Shown piece by piece: positions 44,390-52,751 of a stretch of DNA of 64,000 nucleotides. Each line of letters starts with the position of its first letter. Position 1 is the first letter of the stretch. Source of the stretch: an uncultured Synergistales bacterium. GTDB lineage: Bacteria > Synergistota > Synergistia > Synergistales > Aminobacteriaceae. The DNA lies in NCBI GenBank assembly GCA_905233725.1, contig CAJOEM010000009.1, positions 1-64,000 of the forward strand, in the 5' to 3' direction. Below the pieces are notes generated by a model, which worked only from the letters and a program-made list of their open reading frames with translations, had not been told where the DNA came from and ran no database searches. The position numbers and the translations under genes are program-made.

Positions 44390-45015
44390 GTGTATTCGAG
44401 AAATTAGTAATCGCTACGGGTAATAAAGGCAAGTATCGCGAATTTGTCGAATTAATCAGGAATTTTGCAGGTGAGAATTTTGCCGCAGAAATTATTTTTG
44501 CGCCGGAAATTGCTGGATTAGCAGTCGAGGAAACGGGCGAGAGTTATTCAGAAAACGCGATTTTGAAGGCTCGTGCGTGGTCTGGGATTTCGGGCTTGCC
44601 GTGTCTGGCGGACGACAGCGGTCTTGAAGTTGCGGCGTTGAACGGTGCTCCGGGATTGTTTTCTGCGCGCATTATCGAAGGCTCGGACTCGGAGAAAAAT
44701 CACTGGCTCTTGAAAAAATTATCCGGAATCGAAAATGCGGATCGAACGGCGAGATTTTTTGCTGCAATCGCGATTTCAGTGCCGGGCGAGTATGTTTTTG
44801 TCAGCGAGGGAGAATGCAGAGGCAGAATTGCGGATTCTATGATTGGCTCTAACGGTTTTGGCTATGATCCGCTGTTTGTTCCGGACAAATTCGACTTGAC
44901 GTTTGCAGAATTGGACTCGAATACCAAGAACGCAATCTCGCATCGAACGGACGCATTCAAGAAAGTATTATCATTTTACGGATTCGAAATTCGAAATTTG
45001 AAATTTGAGATTTAG
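44386..45015 (+). CDS. rdgB: XTP/dITP diphosphatase (RdgB/HAM1)
   Basis: Housecleaning pyrophosphatase that removes ITP, dITP and XTP from the nucleotide pool. 209 residues from the ATG at 44386, which overlaps the preceding stop (ATGA); this start fits the family N-terminus KLVIATGNKGKYREF. Other motifs: ETGESYSENAILKARAW, LADDSGLEVAALNGAPGLFSAR (quoted in part) and SNGFGYDPLFVPD, ending in KNAISHRTDA. Co-transcribed with ddl, three bases downstream. Confidence 0.96.
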   Translation: MSVFEKLVIATGNKGKYREFVELIRNFAGENFAAEIIFAPEIAGLAVEETGESYSENAILKARAWSGISGLPCLADDSGLEVAALNGAPGLFSARIIEGSDSEKNHWLLKKLSGIENADRTARFFAAIAISVPGEYVFVSEGECRGRIADSMIGSNGFGYDPLFVPDKFDLTFAELDSNTKNAISHRTDAFKKVLSFYGFEIRNLKFEI

Positions 45016-45018
45016 GAG

Positions 45019-45957
45019 ATGGCGAATATTAACACGAAAATTTTTGACAACGTAGCAGTTTTGTGTGGCGGTGACAGCAGAGAACGTGAAGTCTCACTCA
45101 GAAGCGGCGCGGCAGTTTGTAAGGCACTCGTTGACGCAGGGATTAACGCGGAAGTTCTGGACGTGAAATCATTATCCGAAGTTGGCGATAACTTGCGAAA
45201 ATACACGTCAGCTTTCATAGCAATGCACGGTGATTGGGGCGAGAATGGCGAGTTGCAGGCGAAATTATCAAGTCTGGGCATTCCGTACACAGGTTCGAAT
45301 CCGCAGGCAAGCTCTGACGCAATGAACAAATGGAAATCCCGCGAATTATTTGCCAAAGCCGGAATAAGAATCCCAAACGGAATTTTATACGACGAAGCGA
45401 ATCTCAGGCTCGAAACTCTGGGAACTCGTGACATAGTTGTGAAACCTGAATCAGGAGGCAGCACTGTCGGAGTTAGCATTCTCAGAAATTTCACACCCGA
45501 AGATTTGCGTGAAGCCGTGAATTTTGCGCGCGAAAGTTACGCCGGAGATGTTTTGCTCGAAGAATATATCGAAGGTCGAGAAATTACCGCTGCGGTTTGG
45601 GAAAATAACGGGGAGATTCAAGCGTTGCCTTTGATAGAAATTAGACCCAAACTCGGCTTCTATGATTACGCGAACAAATACACATCAGGAGCAACTGAGT
45701 ATATCGTGCCAGCTGAGATTCCGGAATCTGTTGCTGCGAAAATTCAGAACGCTGCGGTCAAAGCTCATGAAGTTCTTGGCTGCAATTCGTACAGTCGAGC
45801 GGATTTCAGATTGAGAGATGACGGCGAGTTTTTCATTCTGGAAGTCAACACAGCTCCGGGAATGACAGCGACGAGTCTAGTTCCGAAAGCTGCGGCCGCA
45901 ACGGGTGTGAGCATGTCTGAGTTCGTGAAGCATATTCTGGAATTAGCGCACGTGTAG
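45019..45957 (+). CDS. ddl: D-alanine--D-alanine ligase
   Basis: ATP-grasp enzyme that joins two D-alanines for peptidoglycan. In 312 residues: VLCGGDSREREVSLRSG at the N-terminus, AMHGDWGENGELQAKL near residue 74, PYTGSNPQASSDAMNKW, VVKPESGGSTVGVS near 148, LLEEYIEGREITAAV near 182 and the C-terminal LEVNTAPGMTATSL with the Mg-binding residues. Family length is standard. GGAGATG lies just before its start, at the end of rdgB. A clear terminator follows. Confidence 0.97.
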   Translation: MANINTKIFDNVAVLCGGDSREREVSLRSGAAVCKALVDAGINAEVLDVKSLSEVGDNLRKYTSAFIAMHGDWGENGELQAKLSSLGIPYTGSNPQASSDAMNKWKSRELFAKAGIRIPNGILYDEANLRLETLGTRDIVVKPESGGSTVGVSILRNFTPEDLREAVNFARESYAGDVLLEEYIEGREITAAVWENNGEIQALPLIEIRPKLGFYDYANKYTSGATEYIVPAEIPESVAAKIQNAAVKAHEVLGCNSYSRADFRLRDDGEFFILEVNTAPGMTATSLVPKAAAATGVSMSEFVKHILELAHV

Positions 45958-45979
45958 ACTTAGCTGTAAAATGAAAACT

Positions 45980-46010
45980 AAACTCCTTGGCAAAACGTCA
46001 GGGAGTTTTT
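45980..46010. terminator. terminator after ddl
   Basis: Arms AAACTCCTTG and CAGGGAGTTT (one G-U pair) with a nine-base loop and five T residues, 22 bases after ddl; the reverse strand ends in AGTTTT so it may also serve the convergent SPFH gene. Confidence 0.85.
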
Positions 46011-46021
46011 GATTCGCGAAT

Positions 46022-47131
46022 TTACACAGGATTGCCGCAATTTGCACAGAATTTCGCACCCGGGATTAATTCCGCGCCACATTTCGCACAGCCGATTTTT
46101 GCGCCACAGTACATGCAGAATTTCGCGCCGTCCTGAATTGCTTTGCCACAACTTGGACAGAATTTCCCGGATGAATTTGCAGGATTTTGCTGAACTGGAT
46201 TCGGATTTTGAGATTGCATTTGCGGATTGATGTACTGACCCATTTGAGCAGCCATTTGTCCCAACGCTCCGCCCATTCCCATTCCTGCACCGAGTCCCAT
46301 TCCCGCGCCCATCATGCCTGAAGCGTTGCCCTCGTTCTTAGCCGCAGATTCCAGAACATCGAACGAACGCTTCTGTTGATAGTTATAGCCCATAACGTTC
46401 ATGCTTGCACGCTCACTTAACGCAGCCTTGAGTTTCTTTATGCCCTCGTCATCATCGACAGCGTTGACCGAGCCGAAAAAGAAATTCACGGGTTCAATGC
46501 CGAAATTCTCGAACACAGGACGTATTTTCTCGACAGCTTCGTTTGACATGTCATCGAGATACGCGTTTATTTCGAAGATCGTAATTTTCTTGTGAGCAAT
46601 ATACGTAGAGATCATGTCGCCCATTCGCGTCAGGATTAAGCCTTTGAAATTGTTTTCCAGATCGTCGCGAGTTATGCTGGATTTGTTGCCCGCAAGTTTG
46701 AGCAGAAATTTTCTCGCGTCGTCAACACGAATGCCGAATTGCCCGTAAGCCCGAACGTAAATCGGAATCTGATATTCAGGGTCGCGCAATAATAACGGCG
46801 TTTGAGTTCCCCATTTAATATCAAGAACGTTGATTTTGTTCACGAACCAGACAAAAGCTTTGAAAGCACTTTCGCCTCCCGTTGGTAGATTGATTAATCG
46901 CCGCAACAACGGAATATTGTCAGTCGAGAGTGTGTAACGCCCAGCCCTGAACGAATCCAAAGCCTGACCATCGCGGAATAACACAGCTTCCTGATTCTCT
47001 CGCACAACAAGCTGAGTCCAATTTCCCAACTCGTCGCTCTTAGCCGGATTTTTCCTGTCGACGTATCGCCACGCAAATACATCGTTTGAATTAGCCGAAT
47101 CGTCCCATTGGACAACCTGAATAATTGCCAT
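46022..47131 (-). CDS. SPFH domain protein with C-terminal zinc ribbons (YdjL/virion core-like)
   Basis: 369 residues without a signal peptide. Residues 1-225 form an SPFH/Band-7 domain (WTQLVVRENQEAVLFRDGQ, FRAGRYTLSTDNIPLL, KINVLDIKWGTQTPLLLRD), then helical and Gly/Met-rich sequence (about 280-300, GMMGAGMGLGAGMGMGG), then two zinc ribbons: CPSC...CMYC near 325-343 and CAKC...CANC near 349-366. Relatives include B. subtilis YdjI, linked to membrane-bound SPFH assemblies. There is no transmembrane helix. It is a single gene, convergent with ddl. Molecular role unknown. Confidence 0.88.
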   Translation of the reverse strand: MAIIQVVQWDDSANSNDVFAWRYVDRKNPAKSDELGNWTQLVVRENQEAVLFRDGQALDSFRAGRYTLSTDNIPLLRRLINLPTGGESAFKAFVWFVNKINVLDIKWGTQTPLLLRDPEYQIPIYVRAYGQFGIRVDDARKFLLKLAGNKSSITRDDLENNFKGLILTRMGDMISTYIAHKKITIFEINAYLDDMSNEAVEKIRPVFENFGIEPVNFFFGSVNAVDDDEGIKKLKAALSERASMNVMGYNYQQKRSFDVLESAAKNEGNASGMMGAGMGLGAGMGMGGALGQMAAQMGQYINPQMQSQNPNPVQQNPANSSGKFCPSCGKAIQDGAKFCMYCGAKIGCAKCGAELIPGAKFCANCGNPV

Positions 47132-47148
47132 CGTAAAAACTTCCCTTC

Positions 47149-47182
47149 TGTTAAAATAACTAAAATAACCTGTTAAAATAAC
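47149..47182. repeat. three tandem AAAATAAC repeats between SPFH gene and citD
   Basis: TGTTAAAATAAC occurs at 47149-47160 and 47171-47182 with a third partial copy, TAAAATAAC, between them (47161-47169). The two full copies are 22 bases apart, two turns of the helix, directly upstream of the cit promoter. They could be operator half sites; no regulator is identified. Confidence 0.55.
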
Positions 47183-47185
47183 GAT

Positions 47186-47215
47186 TTGAATTTACCCGTA
47201 ATTATAATATATAAT
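47186..47215 (+). promoter_or_regulatory. possible promoter of citDEF
   Basis: TTGAAT (47186-47191) and TATAAT (47210-47215) with an 18-base spacer; a second TATAAT overlaps at 47203-47208. It lies about 40 bases before citD. Confidence 0.45.
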
Positions 47216-47254
47216 AATTCTCGATTTACTAGCTATTAACGCAGGAGGTGTGTT

Positions 47255-47569
47255 TTGAAAATGGAATTGAAAGCGGTTGGAACTGCCGGAACTCTCGAAT
47301 CAAGCGACGTAATGATCACGATTGAACCGACAAAATCAGGCGGGATCGATTTATCGCTCGAAAGCTCCGTTATTAATCAATACGGCAGACAAATTAAGGC
47401 ACAAGTTCTAGATTCACTCAAGAGACTTGGCGTAGAGAATGCGAAAGTTATCGTAAATGATCATGGCGCACTCGATTGCACGATTAAGGCACGCGTTGAA
47501 TGTGCGTATTATCGTGGCTGTCAGTGTGACGTTGATGGGACATATCCTTGGGGAGGTGTAATTAGATAA
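47255..47569 (+). CDS. citD: citrate lyase acyl carrier protein (gamma subunit)
   Basis: Carries the phosphoribosyl-dephospho-CoA arm of citrate lyase. The modified serine lies in AGTLESSDVMI; counted from ATG 47261 it is residue 14, the standard number for CitD, so that ATG may be the true start. TTG at 47255 has better spacing (6 bases) from AGGAGG at 47243-47248. The protein also has the family block SLESSVINQYGRQIKAQVLDSL, quoted here up to 20 residues or fewer in its core. It directly abuts citE. Its prosthetic group depends on citG, found at about 12 kb in this window. Confidence 0.94.
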   Translation: MKMELKAVGTAGTLESSDVMITIEPTKSGGIDLSLESSVINQYGRQIKAQVLDSLKRLGVENAKVIVNDHGALDCTIKARVECAYYRGCQCDVDGTYPWGGVIR

Positions 47570-48487
47570 ATGAGTATTCCAAGACCAAAACCAGAAAAAT
47601 TCAGACTCAGACGAACGATGATGTTCATGAACGCTCAGAAACCCGGCTTGATCAAAGATGCGTATATTTACGGCGCAGACTCGATCATGTTGGATCTTGA
47701 GGACGCAGTTGCTGAGAATCAAAAAGATTCTGCGAGATTTTCGCTCTATCATGCGTTGAAAGAAATCGATTACGGCGACACAGAAGTCATCGTGAGAATT
47801 AATGGACTTGACACGCCTCACTGGAAAGAAGATATTCGCGTTGTCGTAGCTGGCGGTGCAGACGGCATTCGAATCGCAAAGACTGAATCAGCTCAGGACG
47901 TAAAGACAGTTGATGCAGCTGTGACTGAAGCAGAGAAAGAATTTGGCGTTGAAGTTGGACGCACACTCTTGATGGCAGCGGTTGAAAGTCCCAAGGGCGT
48001 TCTGAATGCGTACGAGATTTGCACAGCGTCTCCGAGATTATTCGGCGTTGCAATTTCAGGCGGCGATTATCGTAAATGTATGCAAGTGAAAGTTATCCCG
48101 GGTGGAATCGAAATGTTGGCGGCTCGTGGTCACTTGTTAGTAGCGGCTCGTGCGGCAGGAGTTCAGTGCTTTGATACAGTCTTCACGAACATAAACGATG
48201 ACGAGGGCTTCAGAGCTGAAGTGAAGCAGAATGTCGAAATGGGCTTTGACGGCAAATCGCTGGTTAATCCGCGACAGATTAATATCGTCCATGAGATGCT
48301 TGCTCCTACGCCGAAAGAAATTGCTGAGGCTGAGAAAATCGTGAGGGCTTATCGTGAACATGCTGCTGAGGGTGTTGGAGTTTTCACGATTGAGGGCGGA
48401 AAAATGATTGACATTGCATTTGTTCCGGGTGCTGAGCGCGTTATCAAACTTGCAAAGGCGAGCGGAATTTACGAGGGGGATCTTTAA
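47570..48487 (+). CDS. citE: citrate lyase beta subunit (citryl-ACP lyase)
   Basis: Splits citryl-ACP into oxaloacetate and acetyl-ACP. The 305-residue TIM barrel shows RRTMMFMNAQKPGLIKDA near residue 13, the acidic metal-binding motif DSIMLDLEDAVAENQKD near 40, VIVRINGLDT near 70 and a second acidic residue in AVESPKGVLNAYEI near 138. Its ATG follows the citD stop with no gap, and citF follows by two bases. The three genes form the classical lyase subunit order D-E-F. Confidence 0.96.
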   Translation: MSIPRPKPEKFRLRRTMMFMNAQKPGLIKDAYIYGADSIMLDLEDAVAENQKDSARFSLYHALKEIDYGDTEVIVRINGLDTPHWKEDIRVVVAGGADGIRIAKTESAQDVKTVDAAVTEAEKEFGVEVGRTLLMAAVESPKGVLNAYEICTASPRLFGVAISGGDYRKCMQVKVIPGGIEMLAARGHLLVAARAAGVQCFDTVFTNINDDEGFRAEVKQNVEMGFDGKSLVNPRQINIVHEMLAPTPKEIAEAEKIVRAYREHAAEGVGVFTIEGGKMIDIAFVPGAERVIKLAKASGIYEGDL

Positions 48488-48489
48488 AG

Positions 48490-50061
48490 ATGAAAAACGC
48501 AGTTGGAAGAGAGATACCCGAAGAGTTATTGAACAGCGGACTTAGAAACGGGAAGGGCTACGAAGTTTATCAGGGCAAAGGCTATCGTGACGGGAAATAT
48601 ATCAAGAAGCAAGGTCCAACGACGAAAATTTACCAGAAGCCTTCAGAGTCAAAAATTCTGCCATCAATCCGTGAGGCTGTAATCAAATCCGGACTCAAAG
48701 ACGGCATGACAGTTTCTTTCCATCATCATTTCAGAGACGGCGATTACATCGTGAACATGGTCATGAAAGAAATCGTCGATCTTGGAATCAAAGACATCAC
48801 GATTGCAGCGTCTAGTTTGGGTTCAGCGCATGATCCGATTGCAGATTATATCGAGCAGGGAATCGTCACGGGAATCCAGACCAGCGGAATCCGTGGCAGA
48901 ATGGGCGACGTAGTTTCTCACGGAAAGCTGAAGACTCCGGCGATTTTGCGTTCACACGGCGGTCGAGTTCGTGCAGTTGAAGAGGGCGACGTTCACATTG
49001 ACGTAGCGTTTATCGGCGCACCGACTTGTGACGAGTATGGCAACGCGCGCGCATTAGGCGGAAAAAGTGATTGCGGAGTTTTGAGTTATGCAGTTCCAGA
49101 TTCAGAATATGCTGACAAAGTTGTCGTAATAACTGATACGCTCGTGCCGTACCCGAATTTCCCGGCAAGCATTCACGGAATCAATGTTGATTACGTTGTG
49201 AAAGTTGACGAGATTGGCAATCCCAAGAAAATTGCGAGTGCAGCAGCAAGAATGACGCAGAATCCCAGAGACTTGATGATGGCAGAGAATGTCGCGAAGA
49301 TTATGACTTCGACACCATGGTTCAAAGACGGATTTTCGTTCCAGACCGGAGCAGGCGGTCCATCATTGGCAGTGAATAGATTCTTAGAGCCGTTAATGGT
49401 CGAGCGCGGAATCAAAATGGCGTGGGCAATCGGCGGAATCACAGGCCCGATTTGCGAGTTGCAGCGTAAAGGTCTCGTCGGGAAAATTATCGATGTTCAG
49501 GATTTTGATGTCGCAGCAATCGAGGACATTCGCACGAATCCGAATCATTACGAGATGACCGCGAGCGAATACGCTAACCCTGCGAATAAAGGCGCGTTCG
49601 TGAATAAACTTGATTTCGTAGTCTTGGCGGCGTTGGAAGTTGATATAGATTTCAACGTGAATGTTATTACTGGCTCGGACGGAGTTTTGCGCGGCGCACC
49701 CGGTGGACACCCCGACACAGCTGAAGGCGCAAAGTGCTGCATAATCGTTACGCCGTTGACACGTGGACGCATGGCGACAATTTGCGAGAAGGTCGTTACG
49801 GTTACAACTCCGGGCGATTGTGTTGACGTTGTTGTAACGGATTACGGACTGTCTGTGAATCCGAAGCGTCAGGATATTATCGAATGCCTCGACAAAGCCG
49901 GAATCAAACACGTTCCCATCAAAGAATTGCAGGAGAAAGCTTACTCAATGGTCGGAAAACCTGACGATTTGCAGTGGAAAGACAAAGTTGTAGCTATTCT
50001 CGAAGCGCGTGACGGAACGATTCTTGACGTTGTTCGCGAAATCAAGCCGTACGAAATGTGA
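48490..50061 (+). CDS. citF: citrate lyase alpha subunit (acetyl-ACP:citrate CoA-transferase)
   Basis: 523-residue CoA-transferase-type subunit that swaps the acetyl group on CitD for citrate. Seen: an N-terminal GRKIPEEL-like stretch (VGREIPEELLNSG), SFHHHFRDGDYIVNMVM near residue 80, GIVTGIQTSGIRGRMGDVVSHG, the conserved SFQTGAGGPSLAVNRFL and a CoA-transferase-like C-terminal half with ITGSDGVLRGAPGGHPDTA. No citC, citX or citrate transporter gene follows; a strong terminator closes the operon. Confidence 0.96.
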   Translation: MKNAVGREIPEELLNSGLRNGKGYEVYQGKGYRDGKYIKKQGPTTKIYQKPSESKILPSIREAVIKSGLKDGMTVSFHHHFRDGDYIVNMVMKEIVDLGIKDITIAASSLGSAHDPIADYIEQGIVTGIQTSGIRGRMGDVVSHGKLKTPAILRSHGGRVRAVEEGDVHIDVAFIGAPTCDEYGNARALGGKSDCGVLSYAVPDSEYADKVVVITDTLVPYPNFPASIHGINVDYVVKVDEIGNPKKIASAAARMTQNPRDLMMAENVAKIMTSTPWFKDGFSFQTGAGGPSLAVNRFLEPLMVERGIKMAWAIGGITGPICELQRKGLVGKIIDVQDFDVAAIEDIRTNPNHYEMTASEYANPANKGAFVNKLDFVVLAALEVDIDFNVNVITGSDGVLRGAPGGHPDTAEGAKCCIIVTPLTRGRMATICEKVVTVTTPGDCVDVVVTDYGLSVNPKRQDIIECLDKAGIKHVPIKELQEKAYSMVGKPDDLQWKDKVVAILEARDGTILDVVREIKPYEM

Positions 50062-50134
50062 TTCAAATCTGGTATAATTTGCGCGTAAGTCGTAAATAAT
50101 TGCGAGCGCGAATCCAAATTGTAAGATAGATAAA

Positions 50135-50172
50135 AAAAGATCTCTCGGGCGTAACAGTTCGGGAGATCTTTT
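50135..50172. terminator. bidirectional terminator
   Basis: Arms AAAAGATCTCTCG and CGGGAGATCTTTT pair over 13 positions with one G-U; T-runs occur on both strands. It lies between convergent citF and the ferritin-like gene, overlapping the stop region of the latter. Confidence 0.9.
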
Positions 50173-50617
50173 ATGTGTGCTTAAGGTTCGAATTCGAATA
50201 TAATATTAATTCAAGCTGCTGTTCTGCCCAGTACATGTCGCTCTCTTCGTCTTCGTAGTATTCTTTGAGAATGTCGAACGTCGTGTAATCCGTGCGTGAA
50301 GTCTCGACGAGTTCAGCCAGCCAAGCCAGACCGTCTTTCGAAACCTGCAGGTCATACTTCACAAATTCGATAGCGTCTTTAAAAACTTGAGCTTCTTTCT
50401 TTGCTTCGAGTTTGACATCACAGCCCAAATCGATCAGTCTGTCTACGCACTTCATGACATAGCCACGTTCTTCGCTTGCGTGTTCGGAATATTTGTCCGC
50501 GAGTTTCGTGAATCCCTGTGACGCGAAAATTCTCGATTGAATTGCGTGACCGTCAGCCTGTTGCGATAAATCCGTTACGATTTTTTGAAGTCCTGCGACG
50601 ATTTTTTCTTTTGACAT
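50171..50617 (-). CDS. ferritin-like diiron protein
   Basis: 148-residue all-helical protein. The first metal-site helix is near residue 45 (YSEHASEERGYVMK) and a second near 123 (EYYEDEESDMYWAEQ), arranged like the ExxH pairs of ferritin-like proteins, though neither is a perfect ExxH. Length fits the four-helix bundle of bacterioferritin/Dps relatives. It could store iron or remove peroxide; the cluster with a flavodoxin/ferredoxin fusion supports a redox or oxygen-stress role. Followed downstream by a strong terminator. Confidence 0.78.
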   Translation of the reverse strand: MSKEKIVAGLQKIVTDLSQQADGHAIQSRIFASQGFTKLADKYSEHASEERGYVMKCVDRLIDLGCDVKLEAKKEAQVFKDAIEFVKYDLQVSKDGLAWLAELVETSRTDYTTFDILKEYYEDEESDMYWAEQQLELILYSNSNLKHT

Positions 50618-50651
50618 AGTATTGCTTGCTTCTTTTCAACAATATTCTTTG

Positions 50652-51485
50652 CTACATGAAAATTTCCGGTTCCAAACGTTTTTCGAATGCGCTTGAAAAA
50701 GTTTTCATGATTTCAGACATGTCTTTGCTTGTGTTGATTACAGCATGTTTCGGGCATCTGTTCACGCAACCCCAGCAGCCTATGCAGCGTTCAAGATCGA
50801 AAGTCTTGTTCTCGATGTCGATTGCGTCAACCGGACAATTACGCACACAAGTCCCGCACTTCACACACGCGTCCGAAATTTCCTTTGTTTTGTACGATGG
50901 CGGAATATGATACGGTTCGGTGTTGGTCTCACGATATGCGATAATTTTGTTAGCTTGTTCGCTTGATGACCAGTGCGTCTTCGGAAGATTGTGCATAACG
51001 TAATCGCCGCTGAGAATTTTCTCGAACGAACGTTTTGCAAAATCCGCGATTATTAACTCGTCGTGTGAATCTGGTCTGCCTTCGCCGAATGTTGGTGCTA
51101 TAGAATGACGCGAAACAAACGCAGCCAATGACGTTACAATGAAGCCGCGACTTTCGGACTTGCGTTTCATCTCGGTTAATGCGACACCGTAATAGCCGTT
51201 GCCGTAAGTTATGAGCCCTATTAATGGCGTGTTGTTTGCATTGAGGCACGCGAACATCTCGTCCGTATTGCCGAATAACATTCCCGCCGTCATCCAGCCA
51301 AGAATCACGAGATCATTTTCGCCGAAATCGTATTTTCTCTGGCGACTTGCAGGTGTTAGCAAATTGTGAGTTTCGACCGGTAAATTCTTGCTCTCAGTTA
51401 TAGCAGACGCAATTTTCCTGACAACTTTCTCTGTTGAGCCGCTCGGACTGAAATACACAAGATGAATTTTTGTAATTTCAGCCAT
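50652..51485 (-). CDS. EFR1-type flavodoxin-ferredoxin fusion
   Basis: 277 residues with an N-terminal flavodoxin-like FMN domain (HLVYFSPSGSTEKVVRK, residues about 8-24) and a C-terminal 2[4Fe-4S] ferredoxin: CVKCGTCVRNCP near 213 and CIGCWGCVNRCP near 237. It is an electron-transfer protein of the EFR1 family, usually cytoplasmic, with partners not identified. Start ATG at 51485 lies 7 bases after the frameshifted continuation of the upstream hydrolase gene and has no clear Shine-Dalgarno, so it probably relied on translational coupling that the frameshift would disturb. Confidence 0.92.
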   Translation of the reverse strand: MAEITKIHLVYFSPSGSTEKVVRKIASAITESKNLPVETHNLLTPASRQRKYDFGENDLVILGWMTAGMLFGNTDEMFACLNANNTPLIGLITYGNGYYGVALTEMKRKSESRGFIVTSLAAFVSRHSIAPTFGEGRPDSHDELIIADFAKRSFEKILSGDYVMHNLPKTHWSSSEQANKIIAYRETNTEPYHIPPSYKTKEISDACVKCGTCVRNCPVDAIDIENKTFDLERCIGCWGCVNRCPKHAVINTSKDMSEIMKTFSSAFEKRLEPEIFM

Positions 51486-51491
51486 GATTGC

Positions 51492-51629
51492 TTAGTCGAG
51501 TTTCATAACGCTTTTGTTTTCGAGATGCTCGATTGCTTCGGGTGTGTGAGTTGAGAGATAGACCGTCGGATTATTCCGGATAAATTCGCGCACGTTATCG
51601 AGAGTTTCGCGAGCAGCTTTCACGTCTTC
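51492..51629 (-). other. frameshifted C-terminal end of the metallo-beta-lactamase-fold gene
   Basis: In another reading frame this stretch encodes EDVKAARETLDNVREFI, then NNPTVYLSTHTPEAIEHLE, ending KSVMKLD and a stop, exactly as expected for the missing C-terminus of the hydrolase at 51620-52225. The join near 51630-51640 looks like a small deletion with a frame change. The His in STHTPE is probably a metal ligand. Confidence 0.75.
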
Positions 51630-52225
51630 GCAGCGTCAGTGTAAGTTACGTCGCCGTGTAACATGTAGAACAAGCCGTCATTCTCAGCAATTACGATGCT
51701 ATTGCCTTTCGTGTGACCTTTCGCCTCGATGAAGTAAATCCCGTCAGCAATTTTCTGAGAGCGTGGGAAATTGTGATAAGCCCCGTCTGAATACGTAGCT
51801 CGAACCACGTTGTCGCCGGTTAATTTCAGAGCGTCGGCATCCTCGGGTGAAATATAAATTTTCGCATTCGGGAAACTTCGCAATTCTCCGGTATGATCCG
51901 GGTGTTTGTGAGTCACGAGAATTTTTGTGACCTGTTCGCGCTTGTAGCCGCTTGAATCGAACGCATTGATATAAGGCTGGATCGTTTTGCCGGTGTAGAT
52001 TTGAGTTTTCTCGTTAGGAATCTGGTCTTTGCTCTCTGATGGCAAGCCAGTGTCTACGAGAATTACTTCGCTGCCGGTGTCGATTAAATAATTCTGCAAA
52101 CTTGACGGATATTTCACGCTGGGATCGAATTTTTCCGTGCCTTCTTCGCCGCCAAATACGAACGGCTGAGTTGCGAATCCTCCGTCCGAAAATCTAAGAA
52201 CTTTTATTTGCATGTTTATACCCAC
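51620..52225 (-). CDS. metallo-beta-lactamase-fold hydrolase, C-terminus lost by frameshift
   Basis: 201-residue N-terminal part of an MBL-fold hydrolase resembling quorum-quenching lactonases. It keeps the metal-binding THKHPDHTG (near residue 103), GHTKGNS (near 167) and HGDVTY (near 191), then ends abruptly at AAKT after a frame change; the rest of the domain continues at 51492-51629 in another frame. If the sequence is right the gene is probably inactive. The start is GTG at 52225 or, perhaps better, ATG at 52213. It is divergent from an HxlR regulator over a 91-base region. Confidence 0.8.
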   Translation of the reverse strand: MGINMQIKVLRFSDGGFATQPFVFGGEEGTEKFDPSVKYPSSLQNYLIDTGSEVILVDTGLPSESKDQIPNEKTQIYTGKTIQPYINAFDSSGYKREQVTKILVTHKHPDHTGELRSFPNAKIYISPEDADALKLTGDNVVRATYSDGAYHNFPRSQKIADGIYFIEAKGHTKGNSIVIAENDGLFYMLHGDVTYTDAAKT

Positions 52226-52316
52226 TAAAACATAAATTTTGCAAATATAGTATTATTATTTCGGATTTAGCACAAGAACGCAATTTTTGCATATTAACTA
52301 AGGAAAACGTATTAAC

Positions 52317-52637
52317 ATGAATAACTCTAACGATGAATTATGCCCGTTGAGATACATGACGAAAATTCTCGGCGGCAAATGGAAGATGTCGATAATTTGC
52401 ATTCTGTCAAATTTGGACGCAATACGCTATAGTGCAATCAAACGCAAATTGAAAGACATTACGGATATTATGCTGGCACAATCGCTGCGTGAACTTTCAA
52501 ACGAAGGACTTGTCAACAGGATTCAGTATAACGAGATTCCGCCGCGAGTCGAGTATAGTCTGACTGAGTCCGGTCGAAGTGTTTTGCCTGTGCTTGCGTC
52601 GGCGTATGATTGGGCTGCGAAAAAAAATGCGTGCTGA
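52317..52637 (+). CDS. HxlR family transcriptional regulator
   Basis: 106-residue winged-helix DNA-binding protein. It has the family start CPLRYMTKILGGKWKMSIICIL, the recognition region YSAIKRKLKDITDIMLAQSLREL and a wing in PPRVEYSLTESGRSVLPVL, each quoted within limits. The Cys near the N-terminus is the one sensing reactive species in some relatives. It is divergent from the MBL-fold/EFR1 genes and is the natural candidate for their regulator. Confidence 0.93.
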   Translation: MNNSNDELCPLRYMTKILGGKWKMSIICILSNLDAIRYSAIKRKLKDITDIMLAQSLRELSNEGLVNRIQYNEIPPRVEYSLTESGRSVLPVLASAYDWAAKKNAC

Positions 52638-52751
52638 CGCTGTGAAAAGTTGTGAAAATTTTTGCCGTAAAAATGCGGATTTGTGATAAGATATTACGCG
52701 TATGTCTTTTGAATGGAAATTTATATCAGCGCGAAGGGCTGTGAAAGATAA

